A stretch of DNA of 64,000 bases from Rhizophagus irregularis (Eukaryota; Glomeromycota; Glomeromycetes; Glomerales; Glomeraceae). Below, piece after piece: positions 23,886-34,224 of the stretch. The DNA lies in the NCBI RefSeq assembly GCF_026210795.1, contig NC_089434.1, positions 3,844,001-3,908,000 on the forward strand. The letters run 5' to 3'. Every line of letters begins with the position of its first letter. The stretch's first letter is position 1. Both the position numbers and the translations under genes were made by a program. The notes below the pieces were generated by a model, which saw only the letters and a program-made list of their open reading frames with translations, was not told where the DNA came from and made no database searches.

Positions 23886-24880
23886 TATTGAATTCAAAAC
23901 TAATTCTTTATACAGATTATAAATCAAGGATGATACGACAGAACGAATAAATTTATTTTTAGCATGATAAGTTAGCTAGGTTGAAAATAACCCATAGTAT
24001 TATATTATTTACTCTTATTTTATATATTTTGTTCAACACTTGATTATAGAGTACATGTAAAATTTACTTTTACAAAAATAAAATCAGTTTGTAATTGAGC
24101 AAATATCTTCAAATTTATTTAAATTCCTGATTAATGCTATAAATAAAATTTCTAATTATTTGTAATATACATTCAATAGATAAAGTCGTAATTATTTTTC
24201 GTTCTGCTCATTCTTATGATATTATCTCTTTAATAATTTAATATGCTAGCAAATCAAGATATGTATCAATAAATCTTGATTGTGGATTGAACGCATTGTA
24301 ATGTAACTTCAATCTTATAAATTCTTTAAATACATACATAACTCTTTAACACATTTTTAATTTTTGAAATAATTAATAGATTTATTTAAAACGGAGGGTT
24401 AATAATTTTACATGTATGAATTATTTAAATTACTAACTAAGAAATTTGTAAGAAATCTTACTACTCTAGTCATAGTGTTTAAATAATTTTGATAAAATAT
24501 AAATAAATATAAATATTTTATGAGTTTTGCTAACTTGTCCACTAGGGTTAAATAATCTGAGTTAAAATCACCCCCCTAAATTTATATTTTATATTTATAA
24601 AATCATTTGTGTTATTATTCATTTCACTTTATATGGATTTTATTTATTTTGATATTATAGAGTATAATGACAAATTTTTTCTTATATTTTTGACAATGTC
24701 TCTCGTTTTTTATTGTAATCATAATTTACATTTTTTTTTTGAAAATTTGGGCAAAATTATAAAATTTACTAGTAGGTTAAATCGCCCAGGTCAAATCACC
24801 CTAGGTTAAAATTAGTCTTATACACATTTTATAATGATTGACAAAGAGAGATGGTAGCAAATTTACAGTATAAAATCATT
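23886..24880. other. AT-rich DNA with a small GGTTAAATC inverted-word pair
   Basis: At 24540-24585 (AGGGTTAAATAATC, TTAAAATCACCC) and 24770-24812 (AGGTTAAATCGCCC, GTCAAATCACCCTAGGTTAA) the same words recur in direct and inverted forms around AT-rich sequence. Otherwise nothing was recognised. Confidence 0.45.
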
Positions 24881-24885
24881 TGTAT

Positions 24886-25870
24886 CTAAATATCTAAAAA
24901 AAAAGTAATTAAATATTTACAATAAAAAAAATTAGTAAATATTCTTTTACATTTTAAAATAATTAATTTTTACCTTCAGGAATTTCAAATTCATCTTGAT
25001 CTTCAGAATGAAAATTTGGGTTATTGTATACATCATCTTCATCATCTTTAGTACAAAAGAAGAATAATTAAAAAAAAAAAAATACAAAAATGGTCATTAA
25101 AATGTGTATAATTGTCAGTTTTACCATCAAAATTAACATATGATCCTTTTATTTGTTGCACTGCTTCTTGTTTATATTAAATTGAAATATTATATTAAAA
25201 TTATATTATTTAATGAGCTTTTACACTAAATAAATAATATTAGGTTATTACTTACCATCATTTATTTGTAACTTTTCAAATGGTTTGGATAAATTTTTAC
25301 TATTTACTAAAATTTGAAAATAGATATTATTATTTATTTACCTAATTGTCATTAAAAAATTATCAAAATATATAAGTTACCCATAAAATTGTGTATTTTT
25401 GATGTCTGATTGCTTGAGTTATTAAAATCATCAACTAAAGAAAAGGTAAATTTAATTGAATATATACTATATATAATAAATTTACAATTTGAAAAATACT
25501 TACTATTAGTAGGAATACTAAAATCATATGGTTTACTATGGAATACTATTTAAAATGAAATATTTTAGTTAAAAAAAGTCAAAATGAATAATAAGGGTAT
25601 AAATAATCTGAAAAATTAAAAGAATTTAATATTAAATTGATAAATTTACATTACCTTCTAGCTCCTCTATTTATTTTTTAATATAAACAATAAGATTTTA
25701 TTATTATTACTTATTTATTTAAAATAATTAAAGCAATATGTATTAAATACAATACCTTCTGTTGCATTTCTTGGTTCAGGTAGATTTTCAAATTGATGAA
25801 TTTTACTTGTAAATAATCTGCTATACGTACTATTATTTGTTTTATCTAGTTCTAAATTCTTATTTATTTT
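24886..25870 (-). pseudogene. Detached kinase C-terminal tail made of phase-1 mini-exons
   Basis: Reading from 25870 the minus strand gives NLELDKTNNSTYSRLFTSKI then FENLPEPRNATE, the tail that follows the kinase domain in this family. It is followed by exons 25666-25655 (12 nt), 25545-25504 (42), 25434-25381 (54), 25306-25256 (51), 25166-25125 (42), 25045-24974 (72) and a last exon 24893-24886 ending in TAG. Every junction is GT-AG and phase 1, and the peptides (EELE, FHSKPYDFSIPTN, DDFNNSSNQTSKIHNF, SKPFEKLQIND, YNNPNFHSEDQDEFEIPE) are the familiar tail blocks. The coding part upstream is cut off by the LINE at 25871. The frameshifted kinase at 37664-39006 on the same strand is the likely other half. 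The splice structure itself looks undamaged. Confidence 0.8.
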
Positions 25871-26170
25871 TATTTTTATTTTTATTAAACAGTAATAGTT
25901 AGCGAAAACAAATTTTATAAACATATCAAAAATGAAAAAGTAAAATAAAAAAATGAACTAAACTATCAGAAGAATCTACTTCGACGGTGGGGCAATTAAA
26001 TACGAAACTATTAAAGATATAACCAACTACACCTAAAAACCATTTCTTTAATTAACCCACTACCTCCCATACACTAGCCGAAACTTGGTAAGTTGAAGCC
26101 CGCCCTGCAGAAGAAAGTAAAATTGACCCTATAAAATTATATAAATCAACTACTAAAATCTACGATGGCG

Positions 26171-29100
26171 CTACGAAGTAAGATTAGTATAAAATTCTAT
26201 TATATTTTTGCCAAAATAAATGTAATTTCTAACACTATCTAAAGAATCATAATGAATAATATTATTATTACTACTATTATTATTAGGTAATGAACGAACG
26301 CTTTTAAACTTTAATTTTTTCTTTTTAGTCAACCCTAACGAACGTTCAAATTCCTTCAGGTGCGAACACCGTGGAATCCAAACCTCTTCAAATATTTCAT
26401 TGAAAATAAACTGTCTCATTTGAATCAAAACAACAGCAACATTTTTCTTTGTGGTCCAAGAATTCAACAAATCCGAAAGTGACATAGGTATAATTCCTTT
26501 AATAATGTCAATAAAAGTAAACACGTTAGGATCATATGATATATCCCATATATCAAGCGCCATAAGAGCATTGAAATCTTGTATATTATCATTATATGCT
26601 AATATCCAAGTCAAGAGATGATTAATAGTTTTATCTCTAATATTGTTAATGATATCATAATGACCACTACACGTCCATACGTGATTAAAAGTTTCATCAT
26701 ACAATCCACATATAGGGCACATCCAACCATCATATAAGTCAAGCAAAGATTTCTTCATCTGTTCAATTGTAGGAATTTCTTCAATTAACAAGTGAACTTT
26801 TTGAGCTTTCATTTTAGAAGAAGAAACAGAAGTTTCATTGTTATTTATATCACAATTTAAACAACTAAATGTGGATGTCCAGTCAACTTCTAACGTGCGA
26901 TATTTAGAATTTCTATTCAGATTAATAAATTTTTCTAATCCTTTGTAGTTGCATAAATTTTTCAAAAATGAACGCAGCTTATTTTCAATAATAATACCAT
27001 TCCAACAAGGAAGAACTTTCATCAAACAAGCGTTTCGTCTAAAAACTATATAGCGATCTTGATCAGTATGCGCAATTTTCGCCAAATTATCTACATAATT
27101 ATTACCCAAATCATCACCATGAGCAGCAACCTTAAACATTTCCACATGCAAATTCAATGTTAATATAATTCTACATAAAATAGCCCATAAGAAATTATTA
27201 TTAGCCTTAAAGTATTCTCGTGAGGTTTGAGAAAATCTTGATTTCTTTAATGTGTCAAATTGTGTAATAACGTTAAGCGAATCTGTATTAATCCTAACTT
27301 TGCTATTTTTTGGAACAACGCTTAATGCTAAAAGGACAGCTAATAATTCTCCTCTATACGCAGAAGGCCATTTATCAATAGTAGAATAAAATTCGACATG
27401 AGGTATATCAAATAAATCACTAATCTGAGCGAACGCGCAACTAATATTACATTGTTCAGTACCTAATTCTATTAATGATCCGTCGGTATAAAACTCAAAA
27501 ATATAATAATTGTTGTTGTCAAAAGGAGCTAATGTGCGTTGTATAATTAACAAATCATTTCTTGAAGTTGAGGAATCTAATAGATCCAAAATTATATTCT
27601 CTTGCAATTGTGGAGAAATCACGTGATTTTGCGTTAACGCTCGATGTATAATATCATATTTCTTTTTTGCAAAATCAAAAATATTAAAAATATTGAATTC
27701 TATTAAGTTTGTAAGTTGACTAGGCGCAAATTGAGAATCTGTTAATAAGGGTACTAAACATTCCCAGTCAGCAGAAAACGTACAAGGTGATCGTGTTGAT
27801 AATAATGCATTAGCAGCACATCCATATTCCATACATTGATATATATAAGTATGTGTATCAGTACATCGAGACATATCAACATGAAAATGTTTAATAACAG
27901 GTCGTTGTGTTTCATCTATTCCTTGAATTTTACCAATAAGTACAGAGTTGAATTGTGGATTATAAAATGCTATTAAAGATCTATTCTTTTTAGTAATATC
28001 ATATGATCGAGTCTCTTCCACATTATCAACACGAGCGCCAAATAATTGTGTTATATTATGATTCAAATGAACACCATCTAAAGTAATTAAAGATCTAATA
28101 TCTGAATACCATTTAGTTTCTCTCCGTTGTGAAAAAATAGGAATATAAGCCTTAATAAGTATTTCTTTCCATAATAATAAACGAGATTTGTCACCCGAAA
28201 TAATTTGATCTAAAAATAAAATTTTCTTTTCACGAAGTCTCTCCTTATGTTTAGAATAATATGCATTGTCTACCACATCTTCTAAAGGAATTTTACCACC
28301 TTTAATTGTTGGAAAAGTATTACTATCTAAATTTTCTAACGAAATATTATTATCATGACATAATAAAAGCATATTAAGAATATAATTATTTTTTCGTGTA
28401 TGCGGAACACGATTATAAGGAAGTTTTTTTATCAATGGGCGTGATGTCCATAATTGGGCCTGTAAGGATTTTAAACGAATTTCAGTAACTTTTCCTAATA
28501 GACCATTGTCGTTAAATTGAATACAAAAATCAGTAATCTTGGCTTGAAGTTGATTGTCGTAAAAATCTCTATATCCATATATATAAGGATTATCGAGTAT
28601 AGCATTAGGCGCAGAACGAGCGAATTTTAATTTGTTTTTAAACATCCTTCTAAAAGGAATTATTAAAGATTCAGTTTGTGTTTTCGATAAAGCCATAACT
28701 TGTGACCAGTATTCAACTCGAGGAACGATAATTCTATTAAATATATATAAAATATGTTTATCAGTAATTTTCTTTTTATACATAAGATTAACTAAATGGT
28801 CTATTTCATTCTTGATCTTGAACATTAAATAATTTCCATCATGTTCAATATTGAAATACACTCCCAGAATACGCATAGGTTCGTGTGGATGTTTGGCTTT
28901 AATATTAATTTCTTCACGACCAAACTTGATTGAAATTTTGTCATTATAATTATGAGAATATTTACGCTTCTCAGTTGTAGTCCTCATCATAAGCTCAGAC
29001 TTTTCTTTGTTAATTTGAATATCATTAAGACGATAAAATGTATCAGCGATGTATAACATTTTTTCCAATTTTGACTTTTCATCAGTAATCCATTGAGTAT

Positions 29101-31624
29101 CATCCATATACGCCATAATGGAAACATTTTGTTGATTAAGAACACCTTTTTCTTGAACAACTGATTTTGATATACAAGAAATATTATATCCCAATTGTTG
29201 TTTATCAATTTCTGCTAAAAGAGGATCGTAATAAATACACCAAAGCAACGGTGAAATTACTTCTCCTTGATCAATTCCTGTAAGAACATCATAAGATGCA
29301 GTTTTTCCATATGCAGTGATTACTTGATTTTTTCTATCTTTAAAAAGTTCTAAAATGAGGGATGAAAAATCGTTAGGAATTTTAATTCTATCCATCGCTT
29401 TTTTGAGTTGAAAAATGTTCACACGATCATAAGCCTTTCCCATATCCTGAGAGAGTATCCATAATTCATTATTATTATCGATTGAATTTTGAATAACTTC
29501 ATTCATAATCCTTATCGGTTCAAATGTTGATTGTTTAGGCAGACCAGCGAATTGATTTGCCTTTAATACGTTATTATCTTTCAAAATAATTGCTAAACGA
29601 CGATTTAGCAAGGAAATAAGTGCTTTTCGAGTGGTTTCTAAAAGAGTAATAGGGCGAGAGTTTGATAATTCACAATTAAAGGGTTTAGGTTTAGCAATAG
29701 GAAAGACCGTCGCTTCTTTCCATTGTTTTGGTAAAAATCCTAATTCTATAATTTTACAAATTAAATAATATAAAATATGATTACAATCATCACTTAGATG
29801 TTTCAACATTTCATTTGACACGCCTGAAGGTCCTGTCGCTTTTCCATTAGATAGTTGTCGAATAATATCTAACCATTCATCATAAGATGGAGCGTCCATA
29901 ATACTAGAATAAATATTTTCGTTAATATGAGGCTGTGGTTTATATTGTTCTTTCCATCTGCCTTGTATTGGTTTCTTTCTATTAACAGAGCCCGCCACTG
30001 TTTGAAAATGACGATTTGTTTCTTCCAGCACCTGAGTCTCATCTGTAATTAAAACTTCATTACCATTATGATCTTTCTTATAAATTTTTTCAATTGAAAT
30101 AGAAACCATTTCTTTTTCTGTAATAGATTGAATCATTCTCCCTTGATCATCTTTATAATTATCACATCGCTTTTTGATGTTAGAGATAATTTGTTCTTGT
30201 TCCATAATGTTAAGTTCAAGTTTAAAAACAATTCTCAATTGTTTTCTAATTTCATTAAGTTCATCAAGATAACTATGGAACTGATCATTATCTAAAAAAT
30301 TAAAATTATTGTCAGAAGTAACTAACTCATACTTGTCTTTTAACTTAATTATCGCGTTTTGATAATTAATCCATTTGTCGATCATTTCCTGATTTGGATG
30401 GTTTCTTAATCCTGTGATACATGAGCGGATTTCTTGAATACGGTTAATGATATATCTTAGATCAAAGTAAACTGACAACTTTTTCTCAGGAGCACATTTG
30501 ATTTTCTGTTTTATAACTTTTTTGTTTTTTATATTTTCATTAGCAGATTTCATGATAAGTTGTCTAAGAGAATCCCACACATGATCAACATGTTTTCTTT
30601 TTGTGATCGAACGATCCTTGAGTTTGATTCTTTCGATTTCATGATCCAAACCAGCACGGAAATTATCCCATGTAAATTCATCATCTTCCTGATCCATTTC
30701 ATCATATAAAAACACAGTACGAGTTATTTTCTTTTTACTTTTGTTAATCTTAGGTAATGTTTTTCCTATAAATAATTGTGTATCAAGCGATAAAGTGACA
30801 GTATTATGATCAGTTGTAAAATGATCATTTTCTATTACAGTACTATTCAAACTTTGGCCAAGTATTGGTAATGAAGCCCAAATATAATCTATTCTTGATT
30901 TTTCGTTAGAATCATTAGGCGGAATATAAGTATATATATTTTCGTCATCTTCGTTAAATATCGGAATTGTATCTAAAAGGTGTCTGTTTTCTAGCATTTT
31001 GAACAATTTGAAATACCATCTATTATTAACAAATGACATCAAGTATTTTCTATAATTAATGTTGAAATCACCCATAATGATTATTTCCATATTTTTGTTT
31101 TTCGCGTCATCGATAACATTTTCGATATATTGATATAGTTCCTCAATTTGTGTTCTTTCTTTTTTGTTAGCGTTAATGTACACCTGAATTAACCTAACAT
31201 TTTTCTTTTGACTAAAATTTAAGTCTAAATATAAAACACGGCCTTTATGACCAACCGCTTTATGAACAAATATATCGTATTTATCGCTAACGATAATTCC
31301 TACGCCTTGACCTTTACCCCCTTGTTGTGAATAATCAAAATAACCATGGAAACCAAATTGTTGTTGCCAAATTTTTGATTGTCTATAAGAAAGATTAGTC
31401 TCGGCTAATCCATATATGTCAATATCATTGTTTTTCATCGCGTCTAACGTGAAAATTAATTTGTCTTTACTAAGGGTACGAATATTCGTAGTAGCTATTT
31501 TCGTTATTGAAGAATGTTTTAAAGATTCTTTTGTAATAATTGGATTGTTATTTTCTATTTGGGGGAAATTTTTTTGTTGTTGAATGTTCGAACTAGAAGA
31601 AGAAATTATATTATTGTTCATCAT
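26171..31624 (-). CDS. LINE ORF2: APE endonuclease, reverse transcriptase, RNase H
   Basis: An 1817-aa polyprotein. Residues about 40-280 form an APE-type endonuclease: TTNIRTL with N47, LAETN with E75, MGDFNIN at 184-190, SRIDYIW at 243-249 and DH at 272-273. The reverse transcriptase runs about 590-900: GKATGPSGVSNEML, LSNSRPITLLETTRKAL, motif A SQDMGKAYD with D727, GIDQGEVISPLL at 783-794, catalytic YMDD at 839-842 and NKEKSEL at 872-878. A domain at about 1374-1520 is RNase H, with YTDGS (D1381), YRGELLA (E1426), NTDS (D1448), AAH (H1502) and NNYVDNLAK (D1512). A C-terminal CCHC finger is C1636-x2-C-x8-H-x3-C1652. All catalytic residues seem present. It makes nicks and primes cDNA synthesis at the target. 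Translation probably depends on the upstream ORF, whose stop is 8 nt away. The N-terminal asparagine- and serine-rich stretch is low complexity. Confidence 0.95.
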   Translation of the reverse strand: MMNNNIISSSSSNIQQQKNFPQIENNNPIITKESLKHSSITKIATTNIRTLSKDKLIFTLDAMKNNDIDIYGLAETNLSYRQSKIWQQQFGFHGYFDYSQQGGKGQGVGIIVSDKYDIFVHKAVGHKGRVLYLDLNFSQKKNVRLIQVYINANKKERTQIEELYQYIENVIDDAKNKNMEIIIMGDFNINYRKYLMSFVNNRWYFKLFKMLENRHLLDTIPIFNEDDENIYTYIPPNDSNEKSRIDYIWASLPILGQSLNSTVIENDHFTTDHNTVTLSLDTQLFIGKTLPKINKSKKKITRTVFLYDEMDQEDDEFTWDNFRAGLDHEIERIKLKDRSITKRKHVDHVWDSLRQLIMKSANENIKNKKVIKQKIKCAPEKKLSVYFDLRYIINRIQEIRSCITGLRNHPNQEMIDKWINYQNAIIKLKDKYELVTSDNNFNFLDNDQFHSYLDELNEIRKQLRIVFKLELNIMEQEQIISNIKKRCDNYKDDQGRMIQSITEKEMVSISIEKIYKKDHNGNEVLITDETQVLEETNRHFQTVAGSVNRKKPIQGRWKEQYKPQPHINENIYSSIMDAPSYDEWLDIIRQLSNGKATGPSGVSNEMLKHLSDDCNHILYYLICKIIELGFLPKQWKEATVFPIAKPKPFNCELSNSRPITLLETTRKALISLLNRRLAIILKDNNVLKANQFAGLPKQSTFEPIRIMNEVIQNSIDNNNELWILSQDMGKAYDRVNIFQLKKAMDRIKIPNDFSSLILELFKDRKNQVITAYGKTASYDVLTGIDQGEVISPLLWCIYYDPLLAEIDKQQLGYNISCISKSVVQEKGVLNQQNVSIMAYMDDTQWITDEKSKLEKMLYIADTFYRLNDIQINKEKSELMMRTTTEKRKYSHNYNDKISIKFGREEINIKAKHPHEPMRILGVYFNIEHDGNYLMFKIKNEIDHLVNLMYKKKITDKHILYIFNRIIVPRVEYWSQVMALSKTQTESLIIPFRRMFKNKLKFARSAPNAILDNPYIYGYRDFYDNQLQAKITDFCIQFNDNGLLGKVTEIRLKSLQAQLWTSRPLIKKLPYNRVPHTRKNNYILNMLLLCHDNNISLENLDSNTFPTIKGGKIPLEDVVDNAYYSKHKERLREKKILFLDQIISGDKSRLLLWKEILIKAYIPIFSQRRETKWYSDIRSLITLDGVHLNHNITQLFGARVDNVEETRSYDITKKNRSLIAFYNPQFNSVLIGKIQGIDETQRPVIKHFHVDMSRCTDTHTYIYQCMEYGCAANALLSTRSPCTFSADWECLVPLLTDSQFAPSQLTNLIEFNIFNIFDFAKKKYDIIHRALTQNHVISPQLQENIILDLLDSSTSRNDLLIIQRTLAPFDNNNYYIFEFYTDGSLIELGTEQCNISCAFAQISDLFDIPHVEFYSTIDKWPSAYRGELLAVLLALSVVPKNSKVRINTDSLNVITQFDTLKKSRFSQTSREYFKANNNFLWAILCRIILTLNLHVEMFKVAAHGDDLGNNYVDNLAKIAHTDQDRYIVFRRNACLMKVLPCWNGIIIENKLRSFLKNLCNYKGLEKFINLNRNSKYRTLEVDWTSTFSCLNCDINNNETSVSSSKMKAQKVHLLIEEIPTIEQMKKSLLDLYDGWMCPICGLYDETFNHVWTCSGHYDIINNIRDKTINHLLTWILAYNDNIQDFNALMALDIWDISYDPNVFTFIDIIKGIIPMSLSDLLNSWTTKKNVAVVLIQMRQFIFNEIFEEVWIPRCSHLKEFERSLGLTKKKKLKFKSVRSLPNNNSSNNNIIHYDSLDSVRNYIYFGKNIIEFYTNLTS

Positions 31625-31632
31625 AAAAATAA

Positions 31633-33783
31633 TTATACGGCAGAATCATCAAAAACTTCATCATTATCCCCCAATAATGATGAAGCTGAAGGGCCACCAG
31701 CTAACATGTTGTAAAGAGATGAAAGTAAGGATTTAGTTTCCTGGTGATTTTGTTGTATTTGCTTCTGTTGAGCAACAATATTTTGAATGTTTTGATCGGA
31801 TTTTTGGAATTGTTGTGATTGAATATTGGACTTATTCGCAAGTTCATCTTCATCTTCACTCGATTCAGAATTACTTTTACAGCGTCTTTTCGCTTTAACT
31901 TCTGTATTATTATCAAATTGTTGATTTTTCTTTTTCTTACTAACTGGGACTGGATGCGCTTTATCACATTTAAGCGCTTGTTGAGCTGTAACAACTTCAC
32001 CAATTTGCTTGCCAGTATCGCTAATAAGCAACTCCATATTGAGCAATTTATCTTCAACCTTCCTTATAGTATTAATAATTTGTTCCTTGAATTTTAAAAA
32101 CATCGGATGGTTATTAAAGTCATCACTATCGTCATCATTATTATCATGATTACTGCGAGATCTTCTTTGATCACGTGATCCAGAGGGAATATTATTATTA
32201 GATTTAGAGTTATTTCTGGGCTTTTGTTTAGATTTAGCCGCATCCGCATACGACTTTTTTAGATTTTTCCAATTATCAGCGCCACTAACAAACCGTTTAG
32301 AATGAGATTTGTTAATATCTTTGTTAGTACAGTCTTTGGCCATATGAGTGGGATTACCGCAAATATTACAAATGCGATCTTCCTCTTTACTCCAGTATAA
32401 TTGTCGAGTACCAGCGTTGCCCTTTTTGAATTCAATATTCATTTGTCTGACTGCCACCAAATCATCTCGCGAAGAAAAATGAATGTAAGCATAGCGACAT
32501 CTTTGATATTTACCACGAATCATAACAGCTGGGATAAAACAAGTTTTCCCTTTACATTGTGTCATAACTTCCTTGAGATCATAACCACTAGTTTGATAAT
32601 GTAACCCAGATAATCTTAACGAGAATTGTTTCCTTTGCTCGCGTTCCTCTTTGCTCAATAACAATGGTAAAACTCTAACTATGTCTTTGTTAATATGATA
32701 ACTCCATTGCTCTTTAAAGTAATCAATAGAAGTAGCATCCTTATACGTAATAAAAGCAACTTGGTAAAGACCAGCACCTCTCGTATAAATCTTCTCAATT
32801 TCGCCAAGATCTTCAAAGGACTCACGAATTTCGCGTACCTGTCTAAACGCAGGAATATCAATCACTTGAATTGTACGATTATTGGAATTTTGTGACATAT
32901 CACTATCCTTGTCATTTGTAGTAGCCACCTTTTCAGGCTTTAATGGGGTAGGTTGAAGTTTCACATTAAACACTTCACCCGAATCATCTTCTTTTTGCTC
33001 TTGAATAACAAGTTCTATTTTAAGAAATTGGTCAAATTTTTCTTTGTCCAAAAATGATACCTTCGCCCCTTGCTTTCCCAACGGGGTAACTGGAAGTTGT
33101 TTGTTATACTGGATATTATAGGTTTGTAGCGCCTTTTTAATTTTGGTAGTTTTTAGACTTTTTCCTCCAATAAGCTCACCATATGGAACAAGTGCAATGT
33201 GTTCTTTTATTTTTTCTATAGTAATGATCGACGGGTCTTTGTTAGAATTACTAGGATCAACATCCATGGGCTGGGACCCTTGATCGGCTTGCAGATTAAT
33301 CTTATCCTGATTAGGCAAAACAACAGATTGTTGTTGATCCTTATGAGGAGTTGAAATAATTTCTTTGTTAAGAGTCGGAACCTTATTGGTTCCATTCACG
33401 TTGTTTACAATATTCTGCGGAGGTAAGGGAGGGTCATGTGACAAATCTTTCGCGACCACCTTGGACTTTTCAGTAGCTTTCCCTTTGTCGTTACCAGAAG
33501 AAGATTTGGAGTTTGGACCATAAGTATCCTGAAAAATTTCTTTTTCCATGTCCATAGCACGTTCAGCTTCCATGGTTTCTGTCAGTTTTTTGTCAGAAGT
33601 TGGCTGCGGCTTTTTCCGATAGGTATTCCAAATACTCTCATGATGAGAAGCAGTTTCCTTCGGTGCACTGAAGGTGAACTGGTTTTCAGGACTAGTCGGC
33701 CTACTTCCACCTGCTTGGGAATTACGGCTTGAGCTACGTGTTTGTCTACCACCTCTACCACCTCGTTTAGCGTTTCCAGACAT
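31633..33783 (-). CDS. LINE ORF1: RNA-binding gag-like protein with CCHC knuckle
   Basis: 716 aa. The N-terminal 180 residues are disordered, basic (KRGGRGGRQTRSSSR) and polar. Residues about 190-260 form a small folded region. Residues about 304-372 (TIQVIDIPAFRQVREIRESF, VAFITYKDA) and about 386-462 (FSLRLSGLHY, RYAYIHFSSRDD) look like two RRM-type folds. A zinc knuckle C472-x2-C-x4-H-x4-C485 (CNICGNPTHMAKDC) follows. The last 230 residues are charged with coiled-coil propensity and Q/N-rich stretches. In LINEs this protein coats the RNA and acts as a chaperone for reverse transcription. The frame is intact from ATG 33783 to TAA at 31635-31633, 8 nt before the ORF2 ATG pair, which is consistent with termination-reinitiation. 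Confidence 0.9.
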   Translation of the reverse strand: MSGNAKRGGRGGRQTRSSSRNSQAGGSRPTSPENQFTFSAPKETASHHESIWNTYRKKPQPTSDKKLTETMEAERAMDMEKEIFQDTYGPNSKSSSGNDKGKATEKSKVVAKDLSHDPPLPPQNIVNNVNGTNKVPTLNKEIISTPHKDQQQSVVLPNQDKINLQADQGSQPMDVDPSNSNKDPSIITIEKIKEHIALVPYGELIGGKSLKTTKIKKALQTYNIQYNKQLPVTPLGKQGAKVSFLDKEKFDQFLKIELVIQEQKEDDSGEVFNVKLQPTPLKPEKVATTNDKDSDMSQNSNNRTIQVIDIPAFRQVREIRESFEDLGEIEKIYTRGAGLYQVAFITYKDATSIDYFKEQWSYHINKDIVRVLPLLLSKEEREQRKQFSLRLSGLHYQTSGYDLKEVMTQCKGKTCFIPAVMIRGKYQRCRYAYIHFSSRDDLVAVRQMNIEFKKGNAGTRQLYWSKEEDRICNICGNPTHMAKDCTNKDINKSHSKRFVSGADNWKNLKKSYADAAKSKQKPRNNSKSNNNIPSGSRDQRRSRSNHDNNDDDSDDFNNHPMFLKFKEQIINTIRKVEDKLLNMELLISDTGKQIGEVVTAQQALKCDKAHPVPVSKKKKNQQFDNNTEVKAKRRCKSNSESSEDEDELANKSNIQSQQFQKSDQNIQNIVAQQKQIQQNHQETKSLLSSLYNMLAGGPSASSLLGDNDEVFDDSAV

Positions 33784-33872
33784 TTTCTATAAATTGTTAG
33801 ATATTTACTGCGGATTTTAAGCGATTTTAACAATTTGCAAGAAAGAGTTTTTTCTAAATTCTTATTTATTTT

Positions 33873-34220
33873 CACCCAAGTAGGATTTTAAGGCGATTTT
33901 TTACTTTAAAAGGCAAAAATTTTGGTTGATCATTTCATTTCAGTCAGATTTTCACCAAAATTTTCTATTCCGTTTTTGAAAATCATCCACATGCATAGTT
34001 GCCATGGATACAAAAAAAATTGCCTTTTTCGTAAAAAACTCTCAGTTTAATCTTAAATATTAGTACAGTACTGTACATGTACATGTACAAGTACAAGAGC
34101 AAGAACATGAACATGTACATGTACATGTACAGAGAAAGTGAACATTCACTATGGAAACTTTTTGCGCTGAGTTTAACTGTGCTGCTCAAAAAGAATGTTA
34201 ACTTGACAGATCATGAAATA
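33873..34220. other. Spacer between LINE and minisatellite with TGTACA palindromes
   Basis: Contains a (TGTACA)n palindromic tract at about 34066-34133, reading TACTGTACATGTACATGTAC and similar, split by an AAGAGCAAGAACATGAAC segment. Part of 33873-33960 resembles the LINE 5' leader. No gene is supported. Confidence 0.55.
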
Positions 34221-34224
34221 GTAT

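Larger units (their letters stand above)
25871..33851 (-). mobile_element. Two-ORF LINE (non-LTR retrotransposon), apparently full length
   Basis: A minus-strand element with ORF1 (33783-31633), ORF2 (31624-26171), a 5' leader of about 70 bp or more, a 3' UTR of about 230 bp and a 3' tail of AAATA/AAAAT repeats ending near 25871. A 21-bp identical sequence starting TTCTAAATTCTTATTTATTT lies at both ends (25850-25870 and 33852-33872) and is the candidate target duplication. Both ORFs are uninterrupted, and ORF2 keeps its endonuclease, reverse transcriptase and RNase H motifs, so the copy may be active or recently so. APE endonuclease, RT, then RNase H order fits the I/Tad/Jockey group broadly. 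The sequence beyond 33872 partly resembles the 5' leader (both contain GGATTTTAAG then CGATTTT), so the 5' boundary may lie further out. Confidence 0.85.

Noticed and set aside
29100-29112. YMDD as evidence for a retrovirus or LTR element
   Set aside because: The APE endonuclease, two-ORF layout, lack of LTRs, protease and integrase, and the A-rich tail all show a LINE.
32401-32604. Plus-strand frames inside LINE ORF1 and ORF2 (also 28632-28832, 31819-32097)
   Set aside because: Shadows of the long, motif-bearing minus-strand ORFs.
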